64,000 nt of DNA, taken from contig JAXLWN010000022.1 in assembly GCA_046328475.1 (NCBI GenBank), positions 1 to 64,000 on the forward strand, read 5' to 3'. Shown here piece by piece: positions 25,924-34,560 of the stretch. The stretch comes from CADCWN01 sp046328475. GTDB lineage: Bacteria; Chloroflexota; Chloroflexia; Thermomicrobiales; CADCWN01. Below the pieces are notes generated by a model. It worked only from the letters and a program-made list of their open reading frames with translations, was not told the origin of the DNA and did no database searches. Within the stretch, counting starts at the first letter, position 1, and each line of letters starts with the position of its first letter. The position numbers and the translations under genes were made by a program.

Positions 25924-26526
25924 ATGCGTACCTCGCCCAGTCGCGGCGATCAGCCGCCCGACTTACGGCCATCCCGATCAACTCGTCGCGGCCGACGGAG
26001 TGCAGGCCAGAGCCTCGTCGAATACGCCATCATCCTCGCCGTGATCGGCGTCGTCTGCATCGTCGCCATTAATTTCCTGCAAACATCCTTCAAGACGCTC
26101 TATATCGCCCACCAGGCACCGCTGAGCGAGTCGAACGTGGCGCTGGCGATGACCGCGACCCCCGACGCGTCCCTCGTCACCGCCACGCCGACCGCGACCA
26201 GGACCCCGCTCACCGCGACCTGGACGCCGATCCCCACGCTCACGACGACGCCGACGCCGACCGCCACCACCGTCGTCCCCACCGCGCTGGCCACGCAGCC
26301 CCCCACGGCGACCGCGACATCGACCTCCGTTCCGGGCGCTCCGACTCCAACCACCACACCCACGTCCGCACCCACGTCCGCCCCGGTCGTCCCGACTGCG
26401 ACCACCGCACCGCCCGCGCCCACCGCCACCGCGACTGCAACCCCCGAATCGACGCTGCCCGATTGCAGCACCATCTCTCCCTCGTGGTGGCGGGAAATTG
26501 TCCGGTACTACGGCGGCTGCGAGTGA
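25924..26526 (+). CDS. Pilin-like (TadE/Flp type) protein with Thr/Pro stalk
   Basis: The 200-aa protein begins with a 27-residue basic leader, then GQSLVEYAIILAVIGVVCI, a class III-like prepilin segment with a glutamate five residues after the glycine. One hydrophobic helix is followed by FLQTSFKTLY. Residues 75-180 are almost entirely Thr, Pro, Ala and Val, with TPT and TAT repeats, as in glycosylated cell-wall stalks. The end is a small Trp/Cys-containing tail (CSTISPSWWREI, YYGGCE) with two cysteines. It is likely processed by a prepilin peptidase and displayed at the surface. No tad assembly genes are adjacent. CAGGGGGA precedes the ATG. Confidence 0.75.
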   Translation: MRTSPSRGDQPPDLRPSRSTRRGRRSAGQSLVEYAIILAVIGVVCIVAINFLQTSFKTLYIAHQAPLSESNVALAMTATPDASLVTATPTATRTPLTATWTPIPTLTTTPTPTATTVVPTALATQPPTATATSTSVPGAPTPTTTPTSAPTSAPVVPTATTAPPAPTATATATPESTLPDCSTISPSWWREIVRYYGGCE

Positions 26527-26561
26527 TGCGCCACCAGGCCGCATAGCCATCGTACTCACGA

Positions 26562-26618
26562 AACCGGGAGGGGCGGGCGGGCGGGGGCCATCACCCCGCC
26601 CGCCCGCCCCTCCCGGTT
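26562..26618. terminator. 25-bp perfect hairpin with G-quadruplex-forming arm
   Basis: Arms at 26562-26586 and 26594-26618 are perfectly complementary over 25 bp with a 7-nt loop, 35 nt after the pilin-like gene. The left arm has five runs of three or more G separated by single bases, a strong G-quadruplex pattern; the right arm gives the same on the other strand. No T-tract follows. Confidence 0.75.
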
Positions 26619-26662
26619 GCCATCCGCGCCGTCGCGCCCACATCGCTACTCCGACAACGCAT

Positions 26663-26671
26663 TGCTATACT
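26663..26671 (+). promoter_or_regulatory. Extended -10 promoter before small membrane genes
   Basis: TG-n-TATACT is an extended -10 element about 50 nt before the 43-aa reading frame. No clear -35 box is present. Confidence 0.4.
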
Positions 26672-26720
26672 TAGCATTGTGAACGATGGGTTGCGGAGCA
26701 GGGCAGGGCAGGGAAAAGCG

Positions 26721-26852
26721 ATGATGGATGCACTCTGGACGATTCTGTCGATCGTGGCGACGTTGGCCATCGTCTTCGTCGCGCCGCTGATCTTCATGTA
26801 CATCTTCGGTCTCGTCTCCGGCTTCAACGAGCGCATGTCCGGGCCCGAATAG
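26721..26852 (+). CDS. 43-aa single-helix membrane peptide
   Basis: This short gene starts with ATGATG after GGGCAGGGAAAAGCG and ends with TAG. The product is one hydrophobic helix (ILSIVATLAIVFVAPLIFMY) with a short polar tail FNERMSGPE. It lies 10 nt before the DUF2905 gene and shares the likely promoter at 26663, so it is probably expressed. The function is unknown. It is too short for many annotation pipelines. Confidence 0.55.
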   Translation: MMDALWTILSIVATLAIVFVAPLIFMYIFGLVSGFNERMSGPE

Positions 26853-26862
26853 GGCACTGGTC

Positions 26863-27087
26863 GTGGGCGACCTCGGGCAGCTCGGCCGGGTCCTGATCGC
26901 TGGCGGGGCGCTGCTGCTGGTCAGCGGCCTCCTCTTCGTGGTGCTGGCGCGCGTGCTGCCTGGCGGCCGACTCCCCGGCGACATCGCGTTCAGCCGCGGT
27001 CCGGTCTCCTGCTTCTTCCCCCTGGCAACCTGCCTCCTGCTCAGCGTCATCCTGACCATCCTGCTCAATCTCTGGTCCCGCCGTTAG
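26863..27087 (+). CDS. DUF2905 family small membrane protein
   Basis: The 74-aa protein has two membrane helices flanking the family hallmark GRLPGDIAFSRG and ending FPLATCLLLSVILTILL. The function of DUF2905 is unknown. It starts with GTG, and a good ribosome site is lacking, so it may depend on translation of the peptide gene 10 nt upstream. The corA gene follows 52 nt later, with GTGGGTATCG repeats in the gap. Confidence 0.85.
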   Translation: MGDLGQLGRVLIAGGALLLVSGLLFVVLARVLPGGRLPGDIAFSRGPVSCFFPLATCLLLSVILTILLNLWSRR

Positions 27088-27139
27088 CCGCCGTGGGTAT
27101 CGGTGGGTATCGACGGGTGGATATCGATAGAAGGTGGCG

Positions 27140-28138
27140 ATGATCCGCACGATGATTTGCTCCGAGAACCGCCGCCTGCGGAAAGAGTTGAGCCGCGACG
27201 AGATCGGGCTGGTCCTGAGCGACGACGAAAACCTCCTCTGGCTCGATGTCGAGTCCCCCTCCGAACATGACGTGGCGCTCCTCGCCGAAGAGTTCAATCT
27301 CCACGAATTGTCGGTGGAGGATGTGACGCGTCGGCACCAGCGCCCGAAGATCGATGTCTACGACGACTACTACTTCCTCGTCTGCTACGATATCGACTAC
27401 GACGAGAGCACCGACCAGATCGACGAGCACGAACTGCACGCCTTCATCGGCAAGAACTACCTGCTCACCATCCACACCGAGCCGATCGAGGAGATCAACG
27501 AGGTCGCTAGCCGCTTCCGGCGCAACACCGACGCGATCGAGCGCGGCATCGGCGTCCTCGTCTACTCCCTCCTCGACACCATCGTGGACCACTATTTCCC
27601 GGTCATCGACCGCATCGGCGAGCGGATCGAGGAGCTCGAGACCGGCGTCTTCATCCAGACCGACGGCGCACCGCAGGAGGCGATGCAGAGCATCCTGACC
27701 CTGAAGCGCGAGCTGATCACCATGCGCCGCGTGATTGCCCCCCAGCGCGACGCGATGAGTGTCCTCGCCCGCCGCGAATTACCGTTCGTCAGCGAGGCGG
27801 TCGGCGTCTACTTCCAGGACCTCTACGAGCACGTCCTGCGCGTCACCGACGCCCTCGATGTTTACCGCGACCTGCTCGGCGGCGTCCTCGACTCCTACCT
27901 CACGCTCAACTCCAACAACCTGGCGATCGCCGCGAACAACCTCAACGCGGTGATGAAAACCCTCACCTCCTACTCGATCATCCTGATGAGCGTCACCCTC
28001 ATCGCGGGCATCTACGGCATGAACTTCGACGACATGCCCGAACTCCACACCCGCCTCGGCTACCCCCTCGCCCTCCTGGCAATGTTTGCCGTCTTCATCA
28101 TGCTCCGCATGTACTTCAAACGCCGCGACTGGCTCTAA
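27140..28138 (+). CDS. corA: CorA-family magnesium/divalent cation transporter
   Basis: The 332-aa transporter has a large N-terminal cytoplasmic domain with long helices (residues 1-265). Two C-terminal membrane helices follow, with the signature YGMNFDDMPEL after the first one. The protein ends with the usual basic tail (KRRDWL). The GMN motif is intact, so it should form a pentameric Mg2+, Co2+ or Ni2+ channel. The ATG at 27140 with AAGG five bases upstream is preferred over an in-frame GTG at 27134. No regulatory Mg2+ leader was recognised. Confidence 0.95.
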   Translation: MIRTMICSENRRLRKELSRDEIGLVLSDDENLLWLDVESPSEHDVALLAEEFNLHELSVEDVTRRHQRPKIDVYDDYYFLVCYDIDYDESTDQIDEHELHAFIGKNYLLTIHTEPIEEINEVASRFRRNTDAIERGIGVLVYSLLDTIVDHYFPVIDRIGERIEELETGVFIQTDGAPQEAMQSILTLKRELITMRRVIAPQRDAMSVLARRELPFVSEAVGVYFQDLYEHVLRVTDALDVYRDLLGGVLDSYLTLNSNNLAIAANNLNAVMKTLTSYSIILMSVTLIAGIYGMNFDDMPELHTRLGYPLALLAMFAVFIMLRMYFKRRDWL

Positions 28139-28339
28139 CCCACACCAAGAGTGCCTTCTTCGCCCCTCGCCCAGAACGCCACCCCGCAGGCTACCCCCTC
28201 CCCCCTGTCATGCTGAGCGCAGCGAAGCCTCCATCCCCACTCTCTTCTCTCCACTCTCTTCTCTCCACTCTCTTCTCTCCTCTTTCTTGGCATCCTTGGT
28301 GTCTTGGCGGTTCAGCCGTCCCCTCTCACGACTCACGAC
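28139..28339. repeat. Convergent gap packed with heptamer arrays
   Basis: A half copy of the TGAGCGCAGCGAAG element lies at about 28207-28230. CTCTCTT/CTCTCCA heptamers alternate for seven units from 28238 to 28290. A CTTGG(CATCC/TGT)-type stretch follows, then four ACGACTC heptamers at 28325-28356 that enter the end of the acetyltransferase gene. Confidence 0.8.
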
Positions 28340-28942
28340 TCACGACTCACGACTCTCACCCCGCGCCCAATCCTCCGGCACCAGCCCAAACACCAGCGTA
28401 TCCCGCAATCGCCCCTGCGGATCGCGCGACTCATTGCGCAGCCGCCCCTCCAGCATAAACCCCGCGCGCTCCGCCACCCGGCGACTGCGCTCATTCCGTG
28501 CGTCGCATCGCAGCTCCAGCCGCACGCCGCCGAGCTCCTCGAACACCAGCCGCGCCAGCAGTCGCACCGCCTCATGCACATAGCCGTGTCCCCAGGCCGA
28601 CGTCCGCAGCCAGTACCCGACCTCAAACTTCCGCAAGCCCCAGTCGAACTTCGGGAACCCCGTCGCTCCCAGGAAGCCCCCATCCCGCGCGTCAAAAATC
28701 CCCACATCGAGCGCCGTCCGCCCGAGCCACCCCGCCGCGCACCGCACGCAGAAGTCGCGCGTATCCTCCACCGACTGGTGGTGATCCACCCAATCCATCC
28801 ACGGCAGCAATTCCGCGCGCGACTCGACGATCGCCGCAAAGACCGCCTCCGCATCCCCCGCGCGGTACGGCCGCACCACGATCCGCGCCGAGCGCAATTC
28901 ATCCGGCAACTCAATCAGCGTCGCATACCGTTCCCGTTCCAT
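28340..28942 (-). CDS. GNAT acetyltransferase (RimJ/RimL-like)
   Basis: The 200-aa protein has the GNAT fold of ribosomal-protein or small-molecule N-acetyltransferases. Landmarks are LRSARIVVRPYRAGDAEAVF at the N-terminus, FEVGYWLRTSAWGHGYVHEA with the acetyl-CoA loop, and NERSRRVAERAGFMLEGRLR. The ATG at 28942 gives the family start; a GTG at 29011 would translate GTAGAGC repeats. The last residues come from ACGACTC heptamers. It probably acetylates a protein N-terminus or amino sugar, but the substrate is unknown. Confidence 0.88.
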   Translation of the reverse strand: MERERYATLIELPDELRSARIVVRPYRAGDAEAVFAAIVESRAELLPWMDWVDHHQSVEDTRDFCVRCAAGWLGRTALDVGIFDARDGGFLGATGFPKFDWGLRKFEVGYWLRTSAWGHGYVHEAVRLLARLVFEELGGVRLELRCDARNERSRRVAERAGFMLEGRLRNESRDPQGRLRDTLVFGLVPEDWARGESRES

Positions 28943-28971
28943 AACCCCGATCCCCGCACAGCGTGACGATG

Positions 28972-29034
28972 AAAGAGTAGAGCGTGGGGCGTGGATCTCC
29001 CCACGCCCCACGCTCTACATTCTACGCTCTATGT
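28972..29034. repeat. GTAGAGC/GTGGGGC heptamers as an inverted pair
   Basis: GTAGAGCGTGGGGCGTGGA faces CCACGCCCCACGCTCTAC around a short loop, then TACGCTC units follow. The perfect inverted repeat separates the acetyltransferase start from the end of the large surface gene and could terminate transcription of the latter. Confidence 0.8.
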
Positions 29035-29045
29035 CCCCACGCGCA

Positions 29046-32000
29046 CTACGGCGTCGTCGCGAACTCGCTCTCCAGCGCCCGGAGCAGCGCCGCCGCGTAC
29101 CAGCCGCGCGTCGCCGGTTGCTGCAAGGAGGCCTGCGACGCGTTGTTCGCGAAGCCCGGCAGCGCCCCGGCATAGTGTACGTAGGTCACGAGGTCGAGGC
29201 GGTGCGGCGAGTTGGCCGCGACGTTCGGGTAGACCGTCGGGTCATCCGCCTGCGCCCGCACCCAGTAGCCCTTCGCGACCATCGCGCGCGTGATGAAGCT
29301 GATCGCCTGGAGATACTGCAAATCGTCGTTCGGACCGAAGCGCCCATCGCCGTAGCCCGACGCGACGCCATACCAGGCCAGCGTCCCGACGCTGCGCCAC
29401 AGCCCCGCGTCCAGGCCGCCCCGGTCGTGGAACGGGGTGCCGTGGTCCTGGCCGCTCCACCCCATCGCGCGCACGATCAGCGCCGCCATCTCGGCGCGCG
29501 TCAACTCGACATCGGTGCCGAACTGCCCGTTGCCGTAGCCGACGACCGTGCCGGCCGCCGCCAGCGTCAGGATCGCGTCCTTGTACGGCGACCCCGCCAC
29601 GTCGCCGAAGCTCGGGGTCGCCGCGAACGCCGCCGTCACGACGTGCGCGCTCCCCATCGTGATCGCGATCGGATTCTTCAGCCCCGCGAACGCGCCGTCC
29701 ACCGTCCACCCGATGAACGAGGACCCGTTGTCGGCCGTCGCCGTCAGTGTCACCGTGCTGCCAGCCTCGTACTCGCCGCTCTCCTGGTCAACCTCGCCGT
29801 TCCCGGTCGTGTCCACCTCCAGGTGGAAGGTCGGCGGCGGCGGCGGTGCCATCACGGTGATGCTCACCGTCGCCACGTTCGAGTTGCTGGTCCCATCGTT
29901 CGCCCGGAACGTGAAGGTATCCGGCCCACTGTAATTCGCGGCGGGCGTGTACGTCACCTGGTTGCCCGAGATCGTGCCGAGCGTGCCGTGCGCTGGCGGC
30001 GTCACGATCCCATAGGTCAGCGCATTGTTCTCCGCGTCGGTCGCCGCCAGCGCGATCGCCACCGCCGTCTCGGCGGGCGTCACCACGGTCGCGTTCCCCG
30101 CCACCGGCGCATCGTTCGTCGCCCCGACCGTGATCGAGATGGTCGCGGTATTCGAATCCACCGTCCCATCGTTCGCCTTGAAGGTGAAGCTATCCGGCCC
30201 GCTGTAGTTCGCCGCCGGGGTGTAGACCACCTTGTTGCCGCTCACCGTGCCGAGCGTGCCGTGCGTCGGCGGCGTCACGATGCTGTAGATCAGCACGTTG
30301 TTCTCTGCATCGGTGGCCGGGAGGGCGATCTCGATGCTGACATCCTCGCCCGTTGTCACATTCGCATTGCTCGCCACCGGTGCGTTGTTCACCGCTGTCA
30401 GCGTGAACCGCACCAGCTGCGGGTCGTGGTCGCTGTCCTGCGGGCTGAACTCGGCGTTGACGTGGACGACATCGTAGGCGAACGCCGCGTTCGCGAAGAG
30501 ATTCGGGCTGACCAGGATCTGGTCCAGCGTCTGCGAGTTGCCGTCGAAGACGTAGGAGTACCGCTCGTTCGCGGGCAGCGACTCGATCAGCGCGTGCAAC
30601 TGTGTCGCGCCGCTCCCCTTCAGAATGCCCAGCGGCGCGGAGAACTGGAAGTCGTTCAGGTCGCCGAGCACGACCACGTTGGCGTCCGTGTCGAGCGCCA
30701 GGATGTCATCCACGAAGTCCCGCACGATCTGCGCCTGCTGCAACCGCTGCACCTCCGACGAGAGCACCGGCGGCTGGTCGTGTCCGAACAGCGGCTGATC
30801 GCCCCCCTTCGAGTTGAAGTGGTTGCCGATCACGAAGATCTTCTGCCCGTTGAACCTGAACTCGCCCGCCAGCGGCTTGCGGCTGGCGTTGAAGGCCGCG
30901 TTGGTCGGATCGATCCGCCCCGGGCTGAAGGTCAGTTCGGGGCCATTCGCGCCCGCGACCACCCCCACAGCCACCGTGGGCGTGCCGCCCGCCCGGTCCA
31001 CGAAGCTGACGCCCCGGTCGGTGCGGAAGAGGAAGCCGACCCGGATGTTGCCGCCCGGCTCGCCGCCGTCCGCGTCATCGACCGGATCGATCTGCCGGAA
31101 GGAGTAGGTCGGGCCACCCGCGCCGCCGATCGCCGCGATCAGCGCGTTGTAGGTCTGCGTGGCATCGACAACCGAGTCGTTCGTCGCCCCGTTGTTATCC
31201 TGCACCTCCTCCACCGCGATGATGTCGGGCGAACGCAGATTGTTGACGATGATCCCCGCCAGCGCGTTGAACTTGCTCTGCGCGTTGCCCGGTTGCAGGT
31301 TCTCGACGTTGAACGTGGCGACCGTGAGCTGGTTCGCGCCGACCGTGACCGTCGTCGTCTCCTTCGTCACGGTGCCCGTCGTGTTCGTCGCCACCGGATT
31401 GCTCGTCACCAGGAACTTGAAGTTGCCGAAGTCGTAGTCCATCACCCCGAGCACCGCGCCGGAGAAGGTCGTGCCGACGCTCACCTTCGGGATGTTGGCG
31501 TTGCCGACGATCGCGTCGTCGAGGATCACCCGCTCCGGGTTGAAGTCGCCCGGCTGGATGATGATGCCGCCGCGCGCCGTGCGCAGACCCGCCCCGTTGC
31601 CGCCATTGTCGGCCAGCACCGGGATCTCGCCGAAATCGTTGGTCGGCCCCACCGCCACCGCGTTGTTGATCTGGACGCGCATCCCCTCCATGCTCTCATA
31701 GAAGTCGATGCCGTCCGTCGCCGCGTCGAAGCTGCCACCCGTCTCCACGTTGGCGGTCTCGTCGTTAATCACCGTTGTCGGCGGCACGCGCCCGCCCGCG
31801 CCGATGATCGTCGCCGTCGGCAGCGGATTCCCCGACGAGACGACCGTCACCGAGCGCCCGGGGTTGCTGATCTCGGTCGTGGTCAGATTATTCAGCCCGC
31901 TGGCACCGCCCGGCCGGAACTCCACCACCGTGCCGCTGACGTTGACCTTATCCCCGACCGCCACCGTGGGCGCGGAGCTGGTGAAAACGAAGACACCCTC

Positions 32001-34277
32001 GGAGGTCGCCGGGTCGAGGTCGGCGTCGATGTCCTCCTCCTGGAAATAGAAGCCGTTGGAGCGCGTCGCCACCACGATGCCCTGCAGTCCGGTCACCACC
32101 GGCGGTGGCGACATCGTGGCGTAGGGCGAGAGGTGCCCCGCCCCCTGGATATCGTGGATGAAGAGCTGCGGATTGACACAGCCGGGCGTGATCGGCTGGG
32201 CCAGGCGGATCACCAGCAGCTTCGACTGCACACCCGTGCTGACATTGTTCCCGTTCTGGTCGAACGTGCCGATGCCGAAGTCGTTATCGTTCGCAACCGC
32301 GATCCGGTTGCAATCGATCAGCGCGACCCCCTCGATCTTGTCGGGCATGCCCGGGATCCGTTCGAGGTCAACTCGGAGCGTCTTCGGCATCACCGTGATG
32401 CCCGACGTGGCCGGATTGGTCAGCGCCTCCAGGCTAGGCGCGGTCGCCACATCATCCCACGACGTGCCGAGGATGTTCGTCGCGCCCGCCAGTTCGGCCA
32501 CGTACAGGCGCGCGACCCAGTCGGTGCGCTCCTCGATCAGCAGCGTGTCCGCATCCACCACGATCAGCGCCGAGGACTTCATCTCGGTCGTGGACGGGTG
32601 CTCCGGGTCGAACGTGGCGGATGATTCGAACTGGTAGACGAACTCGCCGGTCACCATCTCGGTGGCGATGTCGAACCTGATGATCCGGATGTTGCGCGAG
32701 GGATTCCCGGTGGCCGAGTTGGGGTTCGAGAGCGGGCTCTGCACCACCGCGAAGAGCGTCGTCCCGTCGGGCGAAAGCCCTAGCCCCTCGAAGCCCCGGT
32801 TGCCCTTGCGCTTGCCCAGGATTGCCGGCAACGTATTGGTCGATGGCGGATCGGCGTTGGGCAGATCGTACCCCACCGGCTGCCAGCGCTTGATCACCTT
32901 GCCGTCGGCGGCGATATGCACGAGCGACGGGCCATACTCCTCCGCCACCCAGAAGGTGCCATCGGCCGCGCGGACCAGCCCCTCGCTGTCGAGGCCATTC
33001 TGGTTGAGGGCGATCTGGACCTGCGCCGTGTAGTCATACGGCTGCTCATCGTGCGGCAGGAGGTTCGAGAGTCCCGTCACCGGCAGGCCACCGGCGGTGA
33101 GGATCGGAATCGTTTGCAAGACCGTGATCGCCGTGCCGCTCACCTTGACTTTCAGGATCAGCGGCGTGAACTCGGGCACCGGGAAGGTGCGGCGATCCGT
33201 GCCACCGACGTTGATCTGCCCGTTGGGGCCGCGATCGGTGATCATCCAGAACACGTCGGACGGATCGCCCGACTGGTGCCACAGGTCGCTGCCGATGCCG
33301 CCGAGCTTGAAGTTGCGGTCATTGGTGATGCTGCCCGGCAGCACCGCGTTCTGCACCGCCCCCAGCCCCAGGTCGGGCAGCGTGAAGGTGCCCGTGACCG
33401 TCGCATCGGTATACGGCGAAGGCGACGGTGACGGCGATGGAGACGGTGACGGCGACGGCGAGGCCGAATCGAGCGTGACCGCGCTGCTGCCATCGGTGAA
33501 GCTGGCTGCATTCGTCCAGGTTCGCGCCGTGGTGAATGCGCCCGTTTGCGGGTTGTAGGTGCCGGTGGCGACCGTGAATTGGGCGCTCGCCGGGTCGGGC
33601 GCGAGGAAGCTCGCACTCTGGAGCTTGCCGCCGCTGTAACGATCGTTGACGGGCAACTCGTAGCCCGCCGTGCCGCTGCTGACCATTGCGGTCCCGATGG
33701 CGGTGCCGTAGAAGATCGCATCGACCGGCACCGACGCATTGGTCAGGTTGTTGATGTTGTCGGCGAAGACCGCGATGCCATCGGCATTGGATCCACCATT
33801 GCCAACCACGCCGCCACTGTTCGCGCTGCCGAAGCGATCCCCCGCGACGGTGCTGCTGTCGATCACCCGGAGCTTGGTCCCCGTCGGAGCCATCGTCGAG
33901 CCGCCGACGTAGACGACATCGCCCGCATTCACCGTCCCGCTGGTGATGCTGTACCCGTAGGAGAGCGACCCGCCAGCGATCCAGCCACTCGCGGTCGCCG
34001 TCCCGTTATTCGAGACGACCAGGCTATACGGTGTGGTCGCGAAGTTGATGGTCCCGGTGGCAATCAACTCGATCCATTCGAATGACATGTCCGTCGACGC
34101 CGGATTCGCCAGGAACTCGGAAATCAGCAGCGTCGGCGTCACCGCCGCCTTCGCCGTGCGCGCCTCAAACGTCAGGCTGACGCTGCCGATCACGAAATTG
34201 ACCACCAGGAGCAGGGTCAGCCCCATCCGCCCCAGGGTAAGCCTTGCCGGTCGCGGTCCTCCCATTGCCTCCTCCAT
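29046..34277 (-). CDS. Giant exported SLH protein: lamin-tail, phytase-like, OB, EEP nuclease, Big repeats
   Basis: This 1743-aa protein has an N-terminal signal or anchor (residues 18-45). In order it has a lamin-tail-like domain (about 48-170), a Ser-Pro linker (269-285), and an esterase-like phytase domain (about 290-730). An OB-like nucleic-acid-binding region (about 750-970) is followed by an endonuclease/exonuclease/phosphatase domain (about 980-1295: TVATFNVEN, AVEEVQD, IGNHFNSKGGD, VVLGDLNDF, SDHDPQ). Then come two nearly identical cadherin-like Big repeats, an InlB-type repeat (about 1500-1560) and three SLH domains (1555-1743). The catalytic Asn, Glu, His and Asp of EEP nucleases are present. 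It is likely a wall-anchored extracellular nuclease/phosphatase for scavenging phosphate from DNA. SLH anchoring could use a pyruvylated glycan made by the 4.1 kb gene. Confidence 0.9.
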   Translation of the reverse strand: MEEAMGGPRPARLTLGRMGLTLLLVVNFVIGSVSLTFEARTAKAAVTPTLLISEFLANPASTDMSFEWIELIATGTINFATTPYSLVVSNNGTATASGWIAGGSLSYGYSITSGTVNAGDVVYVGGSTMAPTGTKLRVIDSSTVAGDRFGSANSGGVVGNGGSNADGIAVFADNINNLTNASVPVDAIFYGTAIGTAMVSSGTAGYELPVNDRYSGGKLQSASFLAPDPASAQFTVATGTYNPQTGAFTTARTWTNAASFTDGSSAVTLDSASPSPSPSPSPSPSPSPYTDATVTGTFTLPDLGLGAVQNAVLPGSITNDRNFKLGGIGSDLWHQSGDPSDVFWMITDRGPNGQINVGGTDRRTFPVPEFTPLILKVKVSGTAITVLQTIPILTAGGLPVTGLSNLLPHDEQPYDYTAQVQIALNQNGLDSEGLVRAADGTFWVAEEYGPSLVHIAADGKVIKRWQPVGYDLPNADPPSTNTLPAILGKRKGNRGFEGLGLSPDGTTLFAVVQSPLSNPNSATGNPSRNIRIIRFDIATEMVTGEFVYQFESSATFDPEHPSTTEMKSSALIVVDADTLLIEERTDWVARLYVAELAGATNILGTSWDDVATAPSLEALTNPATSGITVMPKTLRVDLERIPGMPDKIEGVALIDCNRIAVANDNDFGIGTFDQNGNNVSTGVQSKLLVIRLAQPITPGCVNPQLFIHDIQGAGHLSPYATMSPPPVVTGLQGIVVATRSNGFYFQEEDIDADLDPATSEGVFVFTSSAPTVAVGDKVNVSGTVVEFRPGGASGLNNLTTTEISNPGRSVTVVSSGNPLPTATIIGAGGRVPPTTVINDETANVETGGSFDAATDGIDFYESMEGMRVQINNAVAVGPTNDFGEIPVLADNGGNGAGLRTARGGIIIQPGDFNPERVILDDAIVGNANIPKVSVGTTFSGAVLGVMDYDFGNFKFLVTSNPVATNTTGTVTKETTTVTVGANQLTVATFNVENLQPGNAQSKFNALAGIIVNNLRSPDIIAVEEVQDNNGATNDSVVDATQTYNALIAAIGGAGGPTYSFRQIDPVDDADGGEPGGNIRVGFLFRTDRGVSFVDRAGGTPTVAVGVVAGANGPELTFSPGRIDPTNAAFNASRKPLAGEFRFNGQKIFVIGNHFNSKGGDQPLFGHDQPPVLSSEVQRLQQAQIVRDFVDDILALDTDANVVVLGDLNDFQFSAPLGILKGSGATQLHALIESLPANERYSYVFDGNSQTLDQILVSPNLFANAAFAYDVVHVNAEFSPQDSDHDPQLVRFTLTAVNNAPVASNANVTTGEDVSIEIALPATDAENNVLIYSIVTPPTHGTLGTVSGNKVVYTPAANYSGPDSFTFKANDGTVDSNTATISITVGATNDAPVAGNATVVTPAETAVAIALAATDAENNALTYGIVTPPAHGTLGTISGNQVTYTPAANYSGPDTFTFRANDGTSNSNVATVSITVMAPPPPPTFHLEVDTTGNGEVDQESGEYEAGSTVTLTATADNGSSFIGWTVDGAFAGLKNPIAITMGSAHVVTAAFAATPSFGDVAGSPYKDAILTLAAAGTVVGYGNGQFGTDVELTRAEMAALIVRAMGWSGQDHGTPFHDRGGLDAGLWRSVGTLAWYGVASGYGDGRFGPNDDLQYLQAISFITRAMVAKGYWVRAQADDPTVYPNVAANSPHRLDLVTYVHYAGALPGFANNASQASLQQPATRGWYAAALLRALESEFATTP

Positions 34278-34560
34278 CGCGCCTTGGCCTTGCCGTGCAA
34301 ATGCACTCTCCCTCGTCGCCGCCGCGCATCAGGGCATGACCACCCAATGCCCCGGCGCAAGCCGGGGCACGAGCAGACATTCCGCGATTCAGGCAGCACC
34401 GAGGAAGGCGTACATTCCCCGCCTGTAGGGTAGCGAATGCACGTAAACGGCGTGTTAATAGAAGTTAATCGGCATGTTAAATGTGCGCCGCTCGCACAAG
34501 CAACCGGTCCCCTCACCGCGCGACGAGCCCGCCCGCGCGGGGCGCACCCGTCGCCCCGGG
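34278..34560. other. Gap upstream of the giant surface gene
   Basis: A locally AT-rich island (34445-34485) stands out in GC-rich sequence. It contains three TTAA motifs with 10-12 nt spacing. Nothing else was recognised. Confidence 0.5.
34455..34480 (-). promoter_or_regulatory. Phased TTAA motifs, possible promoter/regulator site
   Basis: TTAA occurs at 34455, 34465 and 34477, near one helical turn apart, about 180-200 nt before the giant surface gene. It may be a promoter core or direct-repeat binding site. Confidence 0.3.

Noticed and set aside
28238..28360. Possible CRISPR array from regular repeats
   Set aside because: Units are only 7 nt and contiguous, without unique spacers of 25-40 nt, and no cas genes are present.
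29031..32624. 1197-codon open frame on the plus strand opposite the giant surface gene
   Set aside because: It is a shadow frame. The product is Arg/Ala/His-rich with no domain, while the minus strand has many clear domains.
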